In this document: one piece after another, positions 23,897-39,646 of the stretch
Layout of the letters: each line of letters starts with the position of its first letter
How positions within the stretch are numbered: the stretch's first letter is position 1
From: Morella rubra
Taxonomy: Eukaryota; Streptophyta; Magnoliopsida; Fagales; Myricaceae
Reading direction: 5' to 3'
DNA: 64,000 nt
NCBI GenBank assembly: GCA_003952965.2
Contig: CM025852.1
Coordinates: 13,617,809 to 13,681,808 of the forward strand
Translations under genes and position numbers: made by a program
Notes under the pieces: generated by a model
Seen by the model: the letters and a program-made list of their open reading frames with translations, nothing else
The model's database searches: none
What the model was told of the DNA's origin: nothing

Positions 23897-25500
23897 ACCA
23901 GTTTGGTTCCCAATTTACTGACCACAAAGAATTACTCTTCCTAGTCAAGATCCATGCAACTAGCCCTTAGAGTTGAAACAAAAGCTATATGTCATTAATA
24001 TTTTTTCACAAACTCCAATATATTTTTATAAAATAAATTCTATTAAATCATCTTTCTCCACACATCTAATCATCTATCTCCACACTTTTTCACAAATTCC
24101 AATAAAATCAATCTCTAATTAAACATCTTCAAATTTTCTACCAACTTTTCACAAACACCCATAAAAATCAATACAATCTAATACTACTCCTAATAAGAAA
24201 GTTTTCGTTAAGGAAAAGCTAAATTTTCTTCATTTTTGAAGCATTAAGCATGGGCAACTATTTCTGAGAAAAGAATTCAAAAGAAGTTATCTATTTATGT
24301 CATCATGCAAATAAGGCTCTAATTCGTAATATATGGTTAGAACCCTCAAGTTCAATTAGATCAAATTACAGCTAGAAATCTATTGAGTGAGTACCCGACA
24401 TGCCAACAACTTGAAAAACTCTCAAAAGTGGAATAGAAACAATCTCCAAGCTCACTCTAGTTGCATCTTTCCCCTGGTCTGATCACCATTTCATTCATCA
24501 CTTCTCCAGTGGAAGCTATTGCTACCTTGCGCTATGTTGTGTCCCAACTCTTGTGGTCGATCCGTGTTTGTATATCGGGGTTTGTGACCATTTGTATTCA
24601 TGTCCCGACCTTTGTGATTGCTTTGTGTTTGTATCTCAATCCTTGTATTCAATTGGGTTTGTGATGTTCTCTGGCACTTATGGCCAGTTTGGTTGCTAGT
24701 CTTTTGGATCCAATGTGTTCTGGAGCCTTTCAGCCCTCTCAATGAGGGCTTCATGCCCTTTGCTAAGCTTTTAGGGCCTTCAGTCCAATTAGATTTTTCA
24801 CTGTCCATCTAAGGCTTGTTCTAAATACTACCGGCTGTAATTTCAGTTATTAATATATGTATTAAGTTACCTTGAAAGGGAATAAAAATCTCCAAGTTGA
24901 AGCATAAGCACTTGTAAACTAACCTAAAATGGTATTCAGATCTGAAGGGCTGAAACAACGAGAACCCTAGAATTTTTTCTTTTAGGTAAACTATTTCACA
25001 AAACAATGGTCCAAAATCTGAACCAAGATAAGCCGAATTCAAGGCTGCTCAATTGCAACATTGATCAAGCTAGAGCAAACTATGATTTTCGGGTTTGGGT
25101 GTCGTGTGACTCGGTATTAACTGCACGAGTCAAATTGAAAAAGTGGGCTAAGTTTTTTGGGCTTGCCTACAACTAATTGGGTCGAAGTTAATCTATATCC
25201 GACTCAAGTAAAGGTGCCAAGTGTGCCCATGTGCAGCAGTACATGGCTATCCTAGGCCCACACCTAAGGAAAAGATTGAGTTATAAGCTTATTGTACAAA
25301 GATGTTATAAGAAGGGGTTATGATTTTAAAAAAACAAATCCAATAGCCAAAGTTGATTAAGTCAAGTCAAACTAAGCCCTCTTTGAAAAGTGCTCCCTCC
25401 TCCTTTGCCCATATGCTCATTTTTTACAAAATATATCTTCCCCACCCCCCACCCCCTTCCAAATTTTCAAAAATGTCCCCTCAAACTATTCGTGAATCTA
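23897..25500. other. Intergenic stretch with no gene recognised
   Basis: The copia fragment resumes at its left edge but cannot be followed. Around 24530-24660 the word TGTGTTTGTAT recurs in a degenerate repeat. No protein homology is seen. Confidence 0.35.
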
Positions 25501-26263
25501 GGTGACAACCCAAGAGGAGGGTGAATTAAGCTCTAATTAAAATCAAAGCTTTTTCAGAAATATAAGCCAAGATAAATGTTCAAAGATAGTTTAGCACAAC
25601 AGAATAACAAATATAGAACCAATAAAAAGAGAGTAAAGGATAGAGAGATAACACCAATATTTTTAGGTAGTTCGGCCAAAACTTAACTACGTCCACTCCC
25701 AAGTTTATTTCCTTCTTTGGGTTTTCTCTACTATAAACCAAAAGTAATCACACATTAGCTTTCCAGTGCTAAGTAAACGTTACAAGCATTTTTCGAGGTC
25801 ACACTTTAACTCTCACAACAAATCCCAATAACCCAAAATGGGATTTCTTCTATCCTCAAGGGTAGGCCGAAGTGTATCCCCACACTCAAGTATTTTACAA
25901 TGGATAGATAAATGAAGTAATAAAGAATGACTATTTGAGCCAGATGTACAATTGCATATCACAATAATGAGCAAGACGATAAGGTCAGAGAATGAAAGAT
26001 TTAGTCTATGCAGGTGGCAGCAGTCACTTTCTTGGGATATGTGTTCTTTTTTCTTCTTCAAGCTCTTTCTCTCTCTTGGGAGGTTAGGTCATAAAATGAT
26101 GATGATGCAAGTTCTTCTCTTTTCTCTCTTCATCTTGTTCTATTTATAGTCCTCTAAACTTGTATGGTCCCCAAGATATTTTATTGTACCGTGAGAGAAG
26201 TGCCCTAGATTTTTTAAAACAAAAAGATGAGCTGGCAACTTTACATTGAAATCTATAAAATCG

Positions 26264-26551
26264 CAGCATGTGTCGACACCATCATCCATGTCTAAAATTC
26301 TGCTCTCGAGTGTCTATGGCATGTGTCAACACCATCTTCCTATATGTGAATACCATCAAAACTGCTCTCGAGTACCAGTGACATGTCTCAACACTATCTT
26401 CATATGTGTTGACACCATCAAAACTAATCTCAGGTACCAGTGACATGTATTGTCACCATCTTCATATGTGTTGACACCATCATAGTAGCTCTCGAGTGTC
26501 AATGGCATGTGTAGACACTTATTTGTTTATGTGTCGACACCATCAACGCCA
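26264..26551. repeat. Minisatellite, about 61-bp period, 4-5 units
   Basis: Diverged units share GCATGTGTCRACACCATC, then ATATGTG..GACACCATCA, then GCTCTCGAGTG/ACCAGT. Recurrent TGTCGACA-like palindromes are a feature. It lies in the LTR where the related LTR at 148-1385 has ACCGGTCGACC boxes. Confidence 0.8.
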
Positions 26552-26564
26552 GAGAGATTTTTCT

Positions 26565-27072
26565 AGGAAAAAGTCATAGTTAGCCCCATATCTATAAAGC
26601 AATCGTACCCTCTATTATCAAAACGACTATTTGAGCCCTTTATCTTTTGAAAATCATCAATGTACGCCCCTCGTCTAAATTAGGTGTTAAGTCGAACAGA
26701 AAAAGCATACAAAACTATCGAACTGCTCCTCAAAGACAAAATTTTAAAAAATAAATAATAAAAATTGAAGGAATAAATTAAAAATAAATAGATTATTGAA
26801 ATATAGTTTCAATAGTTTTATTTAAAAAATATCTATTTTTTAAACATCATTTTTATTTTTAATGAATTTTTTAATTTTTTTTTTAGTAATTTTGTCTTGA
26901 AGGGGCATTTTGGTCATTTTACATATGTTCCGTCTCACTTAATGCCTGATTTGGACGAGGGGCGTATATTGATAATTTTTAAAAGATAAAAGGCTCAAAT
27001 TGCCGTTTTGATAATAGGAGATACGACATTGGTTTTGCCCTATAGATTTGGGGCTAACTATGACTTTTTCCC
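26565..27072. mobile_element. Foldback MITE, copy 2 (508 bp), perfect 9-bp TSD
   Basis: It is the same family as the element at 14649. The left end is AGGAAAAAGTCATAGTTAGC and the reverse-complemented right end is GGGAAAAAGTCATAGTTAGC. The internal arms are long and the core words are shared (GTTTCAATAGTTTTATTTAA, ACGAGGGGCG). The 9-bp direct repeat GATTTTTCT flanks it exactly (26556-26564 and 27073-27081). A 9-bp TSD indicates mobilisation by a Mutator-type transposase. It is inserted in a copia LTR, so it is younger than that LTR. Confidence 0.92.
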
Positions 27073-27310
27073 GATTTTTCTGCAACTTGAAAGTGTCATT
27101 TCCACTCCAAATCATCTTTAAACACCTACAATGAACATTATGGATATTTTAGCTTATGCAACGGTGTTATAGAATATTGAGAGACTTTTATAGAGAGAGA
27201 GATCTTCAATCCTTTGGAAATCATTGTGGATTAACAAGATTAAGTTCTAAAAGCCTTCAAAGCGAGTATAAAGGTTTGTTATCATCAAAATAAGAAAGGA
27301 TTGTTCAAGG

Positions 27311-28382
27311 AACAACCTTGGGCTAACACCATTTTTAAGCCTCCTAGAAATTTGAAATATAAATTTTGACTTTGAATATTAAACAATAACCTATCATTTT
27401 TAGTTTGAACAGATTTAAAAAACAAATTTAATAGGATTAAAAAAATTTGAAATTCAACTTAAATCTTCAAAAATCTAGAATTTTTCTTAAAAGCATAACG
27501 TTTGAATGGTACAAAGTTCGGAATGTTAAAAATATATTTATTTTAATTTTCTCCTCTTTTAGTATTTTCAAACTCTTTATTGTTTATATCTACTTTTTAT
27601 TATCTCTACTAGTGATTTTACATCATACTCTAATATACTAGTTGAATTATTTATAAATCATCATCTTTAACTAATATAATCGCATACTATATATTCTTAA
27701 GTCAAGAAAACTCTTTAACAATATTTTTCATAATCTGAGTTGTATTTATACAAATTTTTTCATATTTTATATATAACAAAAAAAGTAATAAAATATTATT
27801 TATAATACAAATTTTTTCATATAATAAAAAAATAAAAAAACATTATAATATTATAATATTATTCCCCCCAACCCCTAAGATATCCTAGCTCGGGCAATAG
27901 AGGTGGTCAAATTCGGGTCCTAAAATTTATTTTTTTAAATATTGACGAGTATTTATAACAACTTAGAACAAACAATCTTTTAACGGTATCTTTTCTCCCA
28001 CGCCTTTTCGTGGAACCGTCCTCTCAAAAGACATCGGCATATTTAGTGCAGTATAATAGTGCACTATAGGAGAAGCATTTCATAATAAGTATAACGGTTT
28101 GTTGTTCGGTAACGAAGCCCCTAATACATATCCTCGAGCAAAATCTATGTGCATATATATATTTGTGTATATATGGATCATGAAAAGGACATACATTGAA
28201 GGCCAGCAGTAGTCGTATCATCATCATTACAGAAGGCTTAGAACTTCAATATATTTGCAGACTCATAGAAACTGAAATGAGTTCTCATAAGGAAAAGGCA
28301 TGCTCTTGAACAGAACAACAGTATTCTTCATCAGATTGTGCACTTGCTAACATATGACTTGCTGATGTTCCGAGGCATGGTT
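27311..28382. other. Intergenic AT-rich DNA and 3' flank of glycolate oxidase
   Basis: No gene is recognised. 27700-27870 is extremely A+T-rich. The last ~200 bp before 28383 is expected to be the 3' UTR of the glycolate oxidase gene. Confidence 0.4.
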
Positions 28383-32133
<3,751 letters not shown>

Positions 32134-33010
32134 TTTCGGTCTCCTTTAACGCTTTCCTTCAGGTATCTATAGCTAACATGAAAAACATGAGAATCAGACC
32201 ATAATCTACTAATGTGGGCGATGACACAAGGAGGGTGCTTTTTAACTATCACACAATTCTTCCACATGATAACCAAGCCCTCAAGCTAAGAGGAAACTCA
32301 GAAGGTCAACCTAAGTGCAAAGTGGGCGCAGGCCTCTAAGAAAGAAGGATATTTTTTCCCAGAGCCAATCAGTAAATAATCAAGGAAACGAATCAACACT
32401 AAGAAAAGCCAAATTCCCCTTAATGGCTTGTTTAAAGTAGGTTTTCCACATTATCATAGTAAAAATATCATAGATAGAACAATCGTAGAATACGAAATTC
32501 TTTCATATCTTATCTTCCCCGGTTTTCTGAGAAATCAAAAAGAGTACACGAAAGAAGAAAGGGAGTCCAAATAACTGGCAAGAAAAGACCACTTGACATG
32601 CCCAAATCAACTGTTTGAAAAACAAAAGTACCAATGAGAGATGAAAATCGGAATTGTACAAGATATAATCTCAAAAAGTTTTAGCGAAGACCAACCATGA
32701 AAGTAAAGGTGTCAAAACAGTTGCATGCCTAAAATATAATTGAAGAGCAGAGTTGAGAAAGAAGACCTTGGTTTTCAAGACCACACAATGGAGTGCATGC
32801 AGAGGAACCCGCGGAGAGGAGGAGTTATAGATAAAATGAGAGAGAAACAGGATAAAGTGCAAAATAATAAGAGCTTATAAATATGGGATAGCACGAAGAC
32901 AAAACGGGGTGGGGTTCATATAACATACCTCACAAATAATATACGTGAGAGAGGGACGGGGGTAGGGAGCGAGAGGGAGACTGAATGTTTGGAAGTGGAT
33001 TAACATTTTG
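32134..33010 (-). promoter_or_regulatory. 5' UTR with probable intron, glycolate oxidase
   Basis: A good donor (GAG|GTATGTTATATG) lies at 32928-32929 on the minus strand, preceded by a CT-rich leader (CTCCCTCTCGCTCCCTACCC, about 32960-32980) typical of plant 5' UTRs. A possible acceptor (AGCTATAG) lies near 32170, about 35 nt upstream of the ATG. An intron of about 750 bp in the leader is therefore likely. The promoter would lie above 33010; no TATA box could be assigned with confidence. Confidence 0.5.
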
Positions 33011-34494
33011 AGGTGAGCATTCGAAACCATATCTGATCCAGGGAAATTGGGTTCCTCTCATCCACAAACCCCGTGTGTGTTTCACAGCCTGCCTATTTCA
33101 CTATCAATAATCTCATTCGCCTGATACCAAATTGATACATAAAAATTTAAATGAACATGTAACACAGGATAGAATGCATATGGAAAAGGAAAAAGACAAG
33201 GATGGTTCTTGACTTCTTTCTCTCTGTCAGTTGGAAGTCCACAGAGAACGAGATGTGGAGCCGGGAGGGATGGCAAGTGGGTGGCGTTAAGTGGATTAAG
33301 CTAATCCTCCAACTGCTCGATCCACGAACACCAAGCCTTCTGCAGTTCTGCCCACTTTTCGTGCGTTCCGTCCGACTTAATTTCATCCTGTGTCTGTATG
33401 TTTTAAATTACCTCACAAAATTAACGTTGGCAAGTCGAGTAGAAGATCGATGATAAAGTTATCCATATGCACTGTTGGGGAGGATGTTATCAGTACAAAG
33501 CCCGTGACAATAGACAATAGTATGGGCTTATTCTCAATTAATCTAAAACTTACCATAATTGGTTGCCTCGACATTAAGCTTGTCGCGGGCAATCTACCAA
33601 TCCAATATTATTGTTTCTTACTTTACACGAGCAAATAATTTGTTTCAAAAAAACATAATCCTTTTCCCACATCTGGTCACTAAAGCTTGCCAACAAGATA
33701 AATCCCAAACGTGTAGTATTAATATTCTAATTTCAATCTTATTCATTTTGCCCTCTTTTATTCATCAAGTTAATACAATACAGTCTAATCCAGTGTTTAT
33801 GTTACATGTATTTTTGTTCAAGATAAATCCTTGTACAATCTCGATGCAGTTGTCATTAGTGGGCTAATGTCCCATTCAAAATTAATTGTTTGATATAAAA
33901 AATTTTAATGACCCATAGTTTAAGAATAAAAAATATATTTATCCTAAAAAAATGTTACAGTTGAAAGAGGAAACCATTTTAAAACTGGAAACCAAAATGG
34001 ATTCTATCAATTCTTGACAAAATAGATCTTATTATCGCAAGCTGCAAATTATGCTTGATAAATTAATTCAAAATTTTAATAAGGGAAATGCTTGGGACGG
34101 GTGCAGAAGAAATAATTTCCAGAATTTGATACCTGACGGTTTAAGAGGAGAGAGGTATTGTAACAAACCTTAATTTGAATGTTGTTTGGATTCTAAGAAA
34201 ATGAAAGGAAAATATAATGATCAAATTCGAAATGGCTAGTCTCTAAAGATAAAACTAAATGCTAAACAATTATCCTGTTCTTGGATGTCCTTCCTATTGA
34301 AATTACACCGTATTTATAGCCGTATGGACTTCTAATCAACTTCTTAATTTGCAGGCCTGATCCAACCATTTCAAAAGCTGGCCTAAGAGTCCAATCCAAG
34401 CCCATAACTATCTTGCCAGCTAGTCATCAACAAAGCCTCACTAAACTACTAATTCAACCATTAGAATTACTATTAGTCCAGCCCATTAGTTAAA
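33011..34494. other. Intergenic, probable glycolate oxidase promoter side; nothing else seen
   Basis: AT-rich. No recognised coding frame, RNA gene or repeat end. Confidence 0.35.
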
Positions 34495-34850
34495 CTAATT
34501 CTGACAGACCAAGTTACAGGTATGAACAAGTACCCAACAATCTAAACAGATCAACTGGCATACTCCGTGTTTGTGGCATTTTGCACTTTGGATGACAAAA
34601 TTGATGCCATGAATGAGAGGCAAAGGAAGACTGATGAGAAGCGGTTTAATTTGTTGGCAGTCTGCAGCTTGAGATGATAAAAACAACCTAAAGTGAGGAA
34701 ACATCAACCAATAAGCTGCAAAGGATGAGCTAGTTGAAGGCGTAGATAGGCTGCAACTTGAGATGCAGGAGTCCATGGGTCGACGAATGAATTCGAATCT
34801 AAAAGAGATTGTTAAAATGTCGTTAGAATGTTAAAATCAATAACAGAAGC
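34495..34850 (+). pseudogene. Possible retrotransposon gag leader relic
   Basis: The plus strand has a stretch LDDKIDAMNERQRKTDEKRF (about 34592-34650). In another frame it continues as DELVEGVDRLQLEMQESMGR. It resembles the charged helical start of some gypsy gag proteins. It is short, frameshifted and weakly supported. Confidence 0.3.
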
Positions 34851-35342
34851 TGGAACTTCAAAGAATGAGTTGCAAAGGGATGGAAAATTTAACTATAGTG
34901 AAAATCTTTTTTGAAATCTAAGAATTTTTTATGCATTCAAATATGACTTTCACTATAAAAGGTTTTTTTTTTTCCAGTTTCTGAGAAGTTTTTTCACCTT
35001 TTCACTATAAAAAGTTTTTCCAGTTACAATAATTATATTACGTGGCCCCACCAAAGATTAATTTTTGGCTCGAGCCCCGACAATAATAATTTAATCTTTT
35101 GGAGAAAGAAATTTAAAATGGCTATGACTAGAGCACTTGTATAAAAGAAAAGCTTTAAAATTTCTTAGCGAAAGTATATAAAATTTTTGGTATTTAATTT
35201 TAAACAGAAAAAAATATTATTAATTAAAATCACTAATTAGAACACAAATTCACTTATTGGTAATTTTAATCACAAAAAGGAAATAAATGAGAAATAAGAC
35301 AAAAAGGGGCAAGAAAGGATTTTTTTTTAGAGAGCTTCTATA
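34851..35342. other. AT-rich intergenic DNA
   Basis: Nothing recognised apart from a near-repeat of TTTTCACTATAAAA (about 34948 and 34998). Confidence 0.35.
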
Positions 35343-36365
35343 TTAAAAAATATATATAAACACCGAAACTTAGGAAATAAAAATCAAATATCAAAGTTTA
35401 AAGCTAGATTTTCCATAATCCAAATAAAACCTCCTTACTTAGCTTAATAATATGATCTTAAGGAACATAAATCAGGAGAGGGGTATTACACAACCCAAAC
35501 AAGGGTGAATTGGGTTTCAAAAACTTTTCAAAAACTTTCTAAAAAATTCAAAATCTCAACCAATCAAAATAATAAAATAAGGAGATAAGATTAGAGATAA
35601 CAAACGCTTGAATTTTTTAAGTAATTTGACAACTTTACCTACATCCATCCCTCAAACTCTTTTACCGAGTCTTAATATTTTCTACTATTGACTCTTCTAG
35701 TCAAGGGAAGAGCTTTTACATAACGTTCAAGAACACCCTCCCAAGCTTCAAACTCATTTAGTGATATACCCTCGCCAAAGCCACAAGAGTGCTCAGACTC
35801 TCCTTTTACACTTGCTTGAATGAAGTTGATTACAATACGTAGCTCTCTCAAAAGAGTAGATTAAAAAAATATATAATCACCTAAACTTAGGAAATAAAAA
35901 TCAAATATCAATTTAAAGTTAGATTTTCCATAATCCTAAATCCTTATAATAATAAATATATATATGATCTTAAGGCAAATAAATCAGGAGAGGGGTATTA
36001 CACAATCCAAGAGGAGGGTGAATTGGACTTCAAAAACCTTCTAAAAAATCCACAATCTCAACCAATCAAAATAAAAAAAATAAGGAGATAGGATTAGAGA
36101 TAACAAACGTTTGAATTTTTTATGAGGTTCGACAACCTTGTCTACATCTACCCTTCAAACTCTTTCACTGAGTCTTGAGACTCTCTACTATTTACTCCTC
36201 TAGTCTAGGGAATAGCTTTTACACAAAGTTTAAGAACACCCTCCCAAGTCCCAAGCTTCAAACTCTTTTAGTATACCCTCACCAAAGCCATAAGAGTGCT
36301 CAAACTCTCCTTTTACACTTGCTTGAATAAAATTGATTACAATCTATAGCTCTCTCAAAAGAGTA
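35343..36365. repeat. ~0.5-kb tandem duplication spanning an LTR edge
   Basis: A unit of about 515 bp occurs twice (about 35343-35863 and 35864-36365). Both copies contain the non-LTR flank (ACTTAGGAAATAAAAATCAA, then GATTTTCCATAATCC), then GGAGAGGGGTATTACACAA, then the first ~380 bp of the LTR, ending at CTCTCAAAAGAGTAGAT. Flank and LTR are duplicated together, so the duplication happened after the LTR insertion. Confidence 0.88.
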
Positions 36366-37280
36366 GATGATATAATTCAATATATCTCAAAAGCTCACAC
36401 AAACACAAAGGTTGAAAGTGTAGAATAATTGTGTAGAGTTTTGTAGAAAATGTGAATAGGGCTTAGAGAAAGTTGTAGCTTAAAAATAATAAGATGGGCA
36501 GACTTTTCAAACTTTGAAAATTCCCTTTATATAGACCCTTCAAGAAACCTTGTTGTTTTTAGGTCTATAAGAAATTTTTAGCTTTCCGGGTAACGTCATC
36601 CACTTACTAGTGGATCCAATACCTATGATCATTGGCTCTTCTAAGATTCGCTAAATTTAAAAATTTAAAAATATTTCCTTATTTGACATACCAGTCCACC
36701 GTCATCTACTTACTGGTGGATCTAGTACCTATAACTATTGTCAACACTTTTGATAGTGTTAAAAATTTAGGGTAAGAATATTTTTGCAAATAAGCACAAA
36801 TCGGTCGACCGTTGATCGTTCATTTATGAATCCAGTTAAAAAGAGTTGAGTAAAAATGTTCTCCAGAGCAAATGCACATACTGGTCGACCGCTAATAGTC
36901 CGGTTGTGAATCCAGTTAAAGGAAAAAGCTCTCAACATTTAAAAGGTTTTCTCGATTAAACTCTGTGCATCCAGCTAAACATATCGATCGTTCGGTATGG
37001 ACAAAAACTCAGTTTAAAAATAAACTCTTTAAAGCATTTGAGTTTATCTATAAAACCATTTGTTTTAAGTGGTGTGTGATCAGCTTAGCTAAATAATAAG
37101 CTTAAGAGTTACAAAAGTGAATCTAAAGTCTTCAAATTTTGGACTCTTGAACTCTTCAATTGAATCTTTTTGCATTTGTCACTTTAGTTTTTGAAGATGT
37201 CCATTAAAACATGTAGTTACTTTTTGTGATCATCAAAACCTTAATTGTAAACTAAAGTCAATAGCAACCAATTTATCTCA
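35484..37280 (-). mobile_element. Third LTR of the copia family, enlarged by tandem duplication
   Basis: The left edge, ACACAACCCAAACAAGGGTG, and the landmarks CTACATCCATCCCTCAAACT and TTCTACTATTGACTC match the LTR at 148. The right part matches that LTR's 1230-1385: TTTTTGAAGATGTCCATTAA, then GATCATCAAAACCTTAATTG, then CTAAAGTCAATAGC. Internal short repeats include ACCGTCATCTACTTACTGGT (about 36590 and 36700) and TCGGTCGACCG boxes (36800-36985). No internal coding region is visible. Confidence 0.6.
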
Positions 37281-37388
37281 TTACCAAAAAAAAAAAAATG
37301 AAAGGTTACTTTGTTAAGTTTTTTTTTTTAATACATTTTGAACTCTCAAAGTGTGTTTTGATGAAACAGGGCCCCTCCTACAATATAG

Positions 37389-37612
37389 GTGGTGTTCAGG
37401 AGTGGAAATTTCAACCCTTAAAATTTCTACACTTATTAAAAAATTATAAAATAATCTCTCTCTCCTTATCAATTTATTCTTTTTTTATATAATATTCATT
37501 TAAATCTTCTCTCTTTATTTTTTCATCAAATCCCATAAAATATCTTTACTTTTTCACAAACCCCAAAACCTCAAAATTTCTAACCTCCAAAATTTCTACT
37601 GCCGAATGCCCC
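37389..37612. mobile_element. Possible small TIR element (about 224 bp)
   Basis: The left end GGTGTTCAGGAGTGGAAATTT and the reverse-complemented right end GGGCATTCGGCAGTAGAAATTTT are imperfect inverted repeats. No clear target-site duplication was found. It directly abuts the next TIR element. Confidence 0.4.
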
Positions 37613-37622
37613 ACTAATCTTA

Positions 37623-38438
37623 GGGCACGTTCGTTTCGGTGAATCCTAGCAAATTCGCATTCAAGTTTCCACGAAATCAATCGAACATTCTACAAATCTA
37701 GGATGCAGCTAACTGTTTTCCATTTTTACCCTGACTATACTTATGGAACATTACCCAACTACCTTCCCGTAGTGCTTTACGGAAATAAATACCGAAGGGT
37801 AAAACTGAAATTTGAAAAATACGTGGCCCCACACGTCAACGCATTAACCACTCGGACAAGTGAATAGACGAAATATCCCAACTGCCTTATCCAACGTTAA
37901 CGTTTTGGTTTAGGGCAATATGGTCATTTCGTCCAAATATTAAATGTCCTCTGCGATACCTGCCCTTTCCCCTGCTGCTCGTCAGTCCCCCTTCCCCTGC
38001 AGCATGTCAGTAGGCACCTGCGCCTGCCCCCTTCCCTACAGCTTGTCCATGCGTCAAGCACACTTCATCTTTCGTTCTACTTTGTTTGTTTTTTTTTTTT
38101 TTTACTGCATTAATGTTTGTCTTTTTTTTTTTTTTAAATAACTTTCAAATATTTATATTATAATAAAAAATAAATAACCATCAATTTAAATATTATAAAT
38201 TTGTATCAAAATTCAAAAAAATTCGTAATTATAAATAAACATAAGTTTAAATATTATTTTATCTTTTATCTTTTTCACTCATTCCAATAAAAATAATCTA
38301 CAAACAATAACTTTAAAAATCATCATTATTTTTTTACACATCATCAATTTCTACACAAACACCAATATACCTCCAATATCACCTAAAAATTCTCAAAACA
38401 CTCAACATTCTTCAAATCTTCCGAAAACGAACACCCCC
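37623..38438. mobile_element. MITE with TTA target duplication, 816 bp (PIF/Harbinger-like)
   Basis: The left end is GGGCACGTTCGTTTCGG. The right end, reverse-complemented, is GGGGGTGTTCGTTTTCGG. TTA flanks both sides (37620-37622 and 38439-38441). No transposase is seen; two long T runs (38087-38104, 38121-38136) and AT-rich filler make up the inside. The TTA target and GGGGGTGTTYG ends suit the PIF/Harbinger (Tourist-like) group, though hAT-type ends look similar. Confidence 0.6.
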
Positions 38439-38441
38439 TTA

Positions 38442-39646
38442 GCTTAGTCTCTACAATAGTGGTGGACTCTTGACTACTCTTCAACTTCCTCTCATTTTCC
38501 TCTTCCTCCTTCATACGAACTATCCCCTTAAATTACAAGAAAAAATAAACTCTTAAAATATTGCTCCCCACAAATAACTTGGGGAGACGGGTAGCAGTAG
38601 TTCTTTTTAGTCTTTTTGCAAAGTTTTTTCCTTCTTTCCAGACTCATTAAAATATATGGGAATACTTGGGAGTTGGGTCGGTTCATTTAGGAACAACACA
38701 AAAAGAATACTTGGGTCGGTTCAAGTCCTAAATCCGACTCCAGATGAGAGGATCATTAGTTATCAAGGACTTGGACCAACCTTGAAACTGACCCGCTCAA
38801 AAACCCAGTCGAATTTCTCAAAATATATAAACTCCGATCCTTTATAGAGTACACATACTCTATCCTGTCATCGCGAGGTAATGTTGCATTGGACTTCTCT
38901 TGTTGTTTCTCTTTAAGCTTAAGATGAATGTAGTAGCACTACGGATGCGACTGTTCTAAGGACTAAAAGGCTACCATTTCTGAATTTGATGACTGACGCA
39001 CTTGGATGTTCTAGTTTTCTGAGCTCTGCCTCCTGTTAGGGAAATATAAAATGCTTCAGAACTGGTGGAATCTTCCAATTTGTATGTTTCTTCAATCCTT
39101 TGGTAGATAGCCAGAACGTAATCTTGGCTTTGGAATAATTCTCATTATTATTCTGAAGTTAGAGTTGCATCTCCCAGGTGCTCGATTAATTTCATAAGCG
39201 AAAAGACGAAAATATTGTACCGTATACTGCAGTTCCAGTTCGTCCTAGTTAGTCAGTCCAAGAGGAAAAAAAAGGCCAATCATCTTGTCCTGTATTTCTT
39301 GCTTTGCGTTTGGAGTGAATTCATGTTTTTGACGGAGGAGTCTATATTATTGGTTTCTATGAGAATATTGTTGGTAATGTCTACTTTGTGGTAACAGTTA
39401 CCTACTTACCTTGGACTCTAATCTGTTTTTGATGATTAGAAGAAACAGAAGATAAGTCCTAGGCTTACTCCAAAACTCCCAGTTAGCTTAGGTACTAGAT
39501 GTAACTTCTCAGTATTTAATAACACATTAGATATGTGCGGACTACTCACCGTAGACTATCGGTATTGTCCACTTCTCTTGGTGTAGATACCTCGTCTTCG
39601 GTGGAGTTTTCGTTAGATGCCATATTACCTCAGCTTTAGTTCATGA
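38442..39646 (+). promoter_or_regulatory. Upstream region of the O-methyltransferase gene
   Basis: No other gene is recognised. The last few hundred bases should contain the promoter and 5' UTR, possibly with an intron. No core element could be assigned. A repeat-like segment (GGAATACTTGGGAGTTGGGT, 38660, with a relative at 38706) is present. Confidence 0.35.

Larger units (their letters stand above)
25501..27310 (-). mobile_element. Second LTR of the copia family, carrying a MITE
   Basis: It starts GTGACAACCCAAGAGGAGGG, the hallmark edge shared with the LTRs at 148 and 35480. It has the same TTCGGC..CCACTCCCAAG, TTCTCTACTAT and CTTTCCAGTGCTA landmarks. Its far side, AAGGTTTGTTATCATCAAAA (about 27270), matches the equivalent side of the other copies. 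A minisatellite and the foldback MITE copy 2 lie inside. Neither internal coding DNA nor a partner LTR is seen, so it may be a solo LTR. The termini are approximate. Confidence 0.6.

Noticed and set aside
24461..24812. Open frames on both strands around 24.5-24.8 kb
   Set aside because: Overlapping on both strands, rich in repeated TGTGTTTGTAT words, no homology or splice signals.
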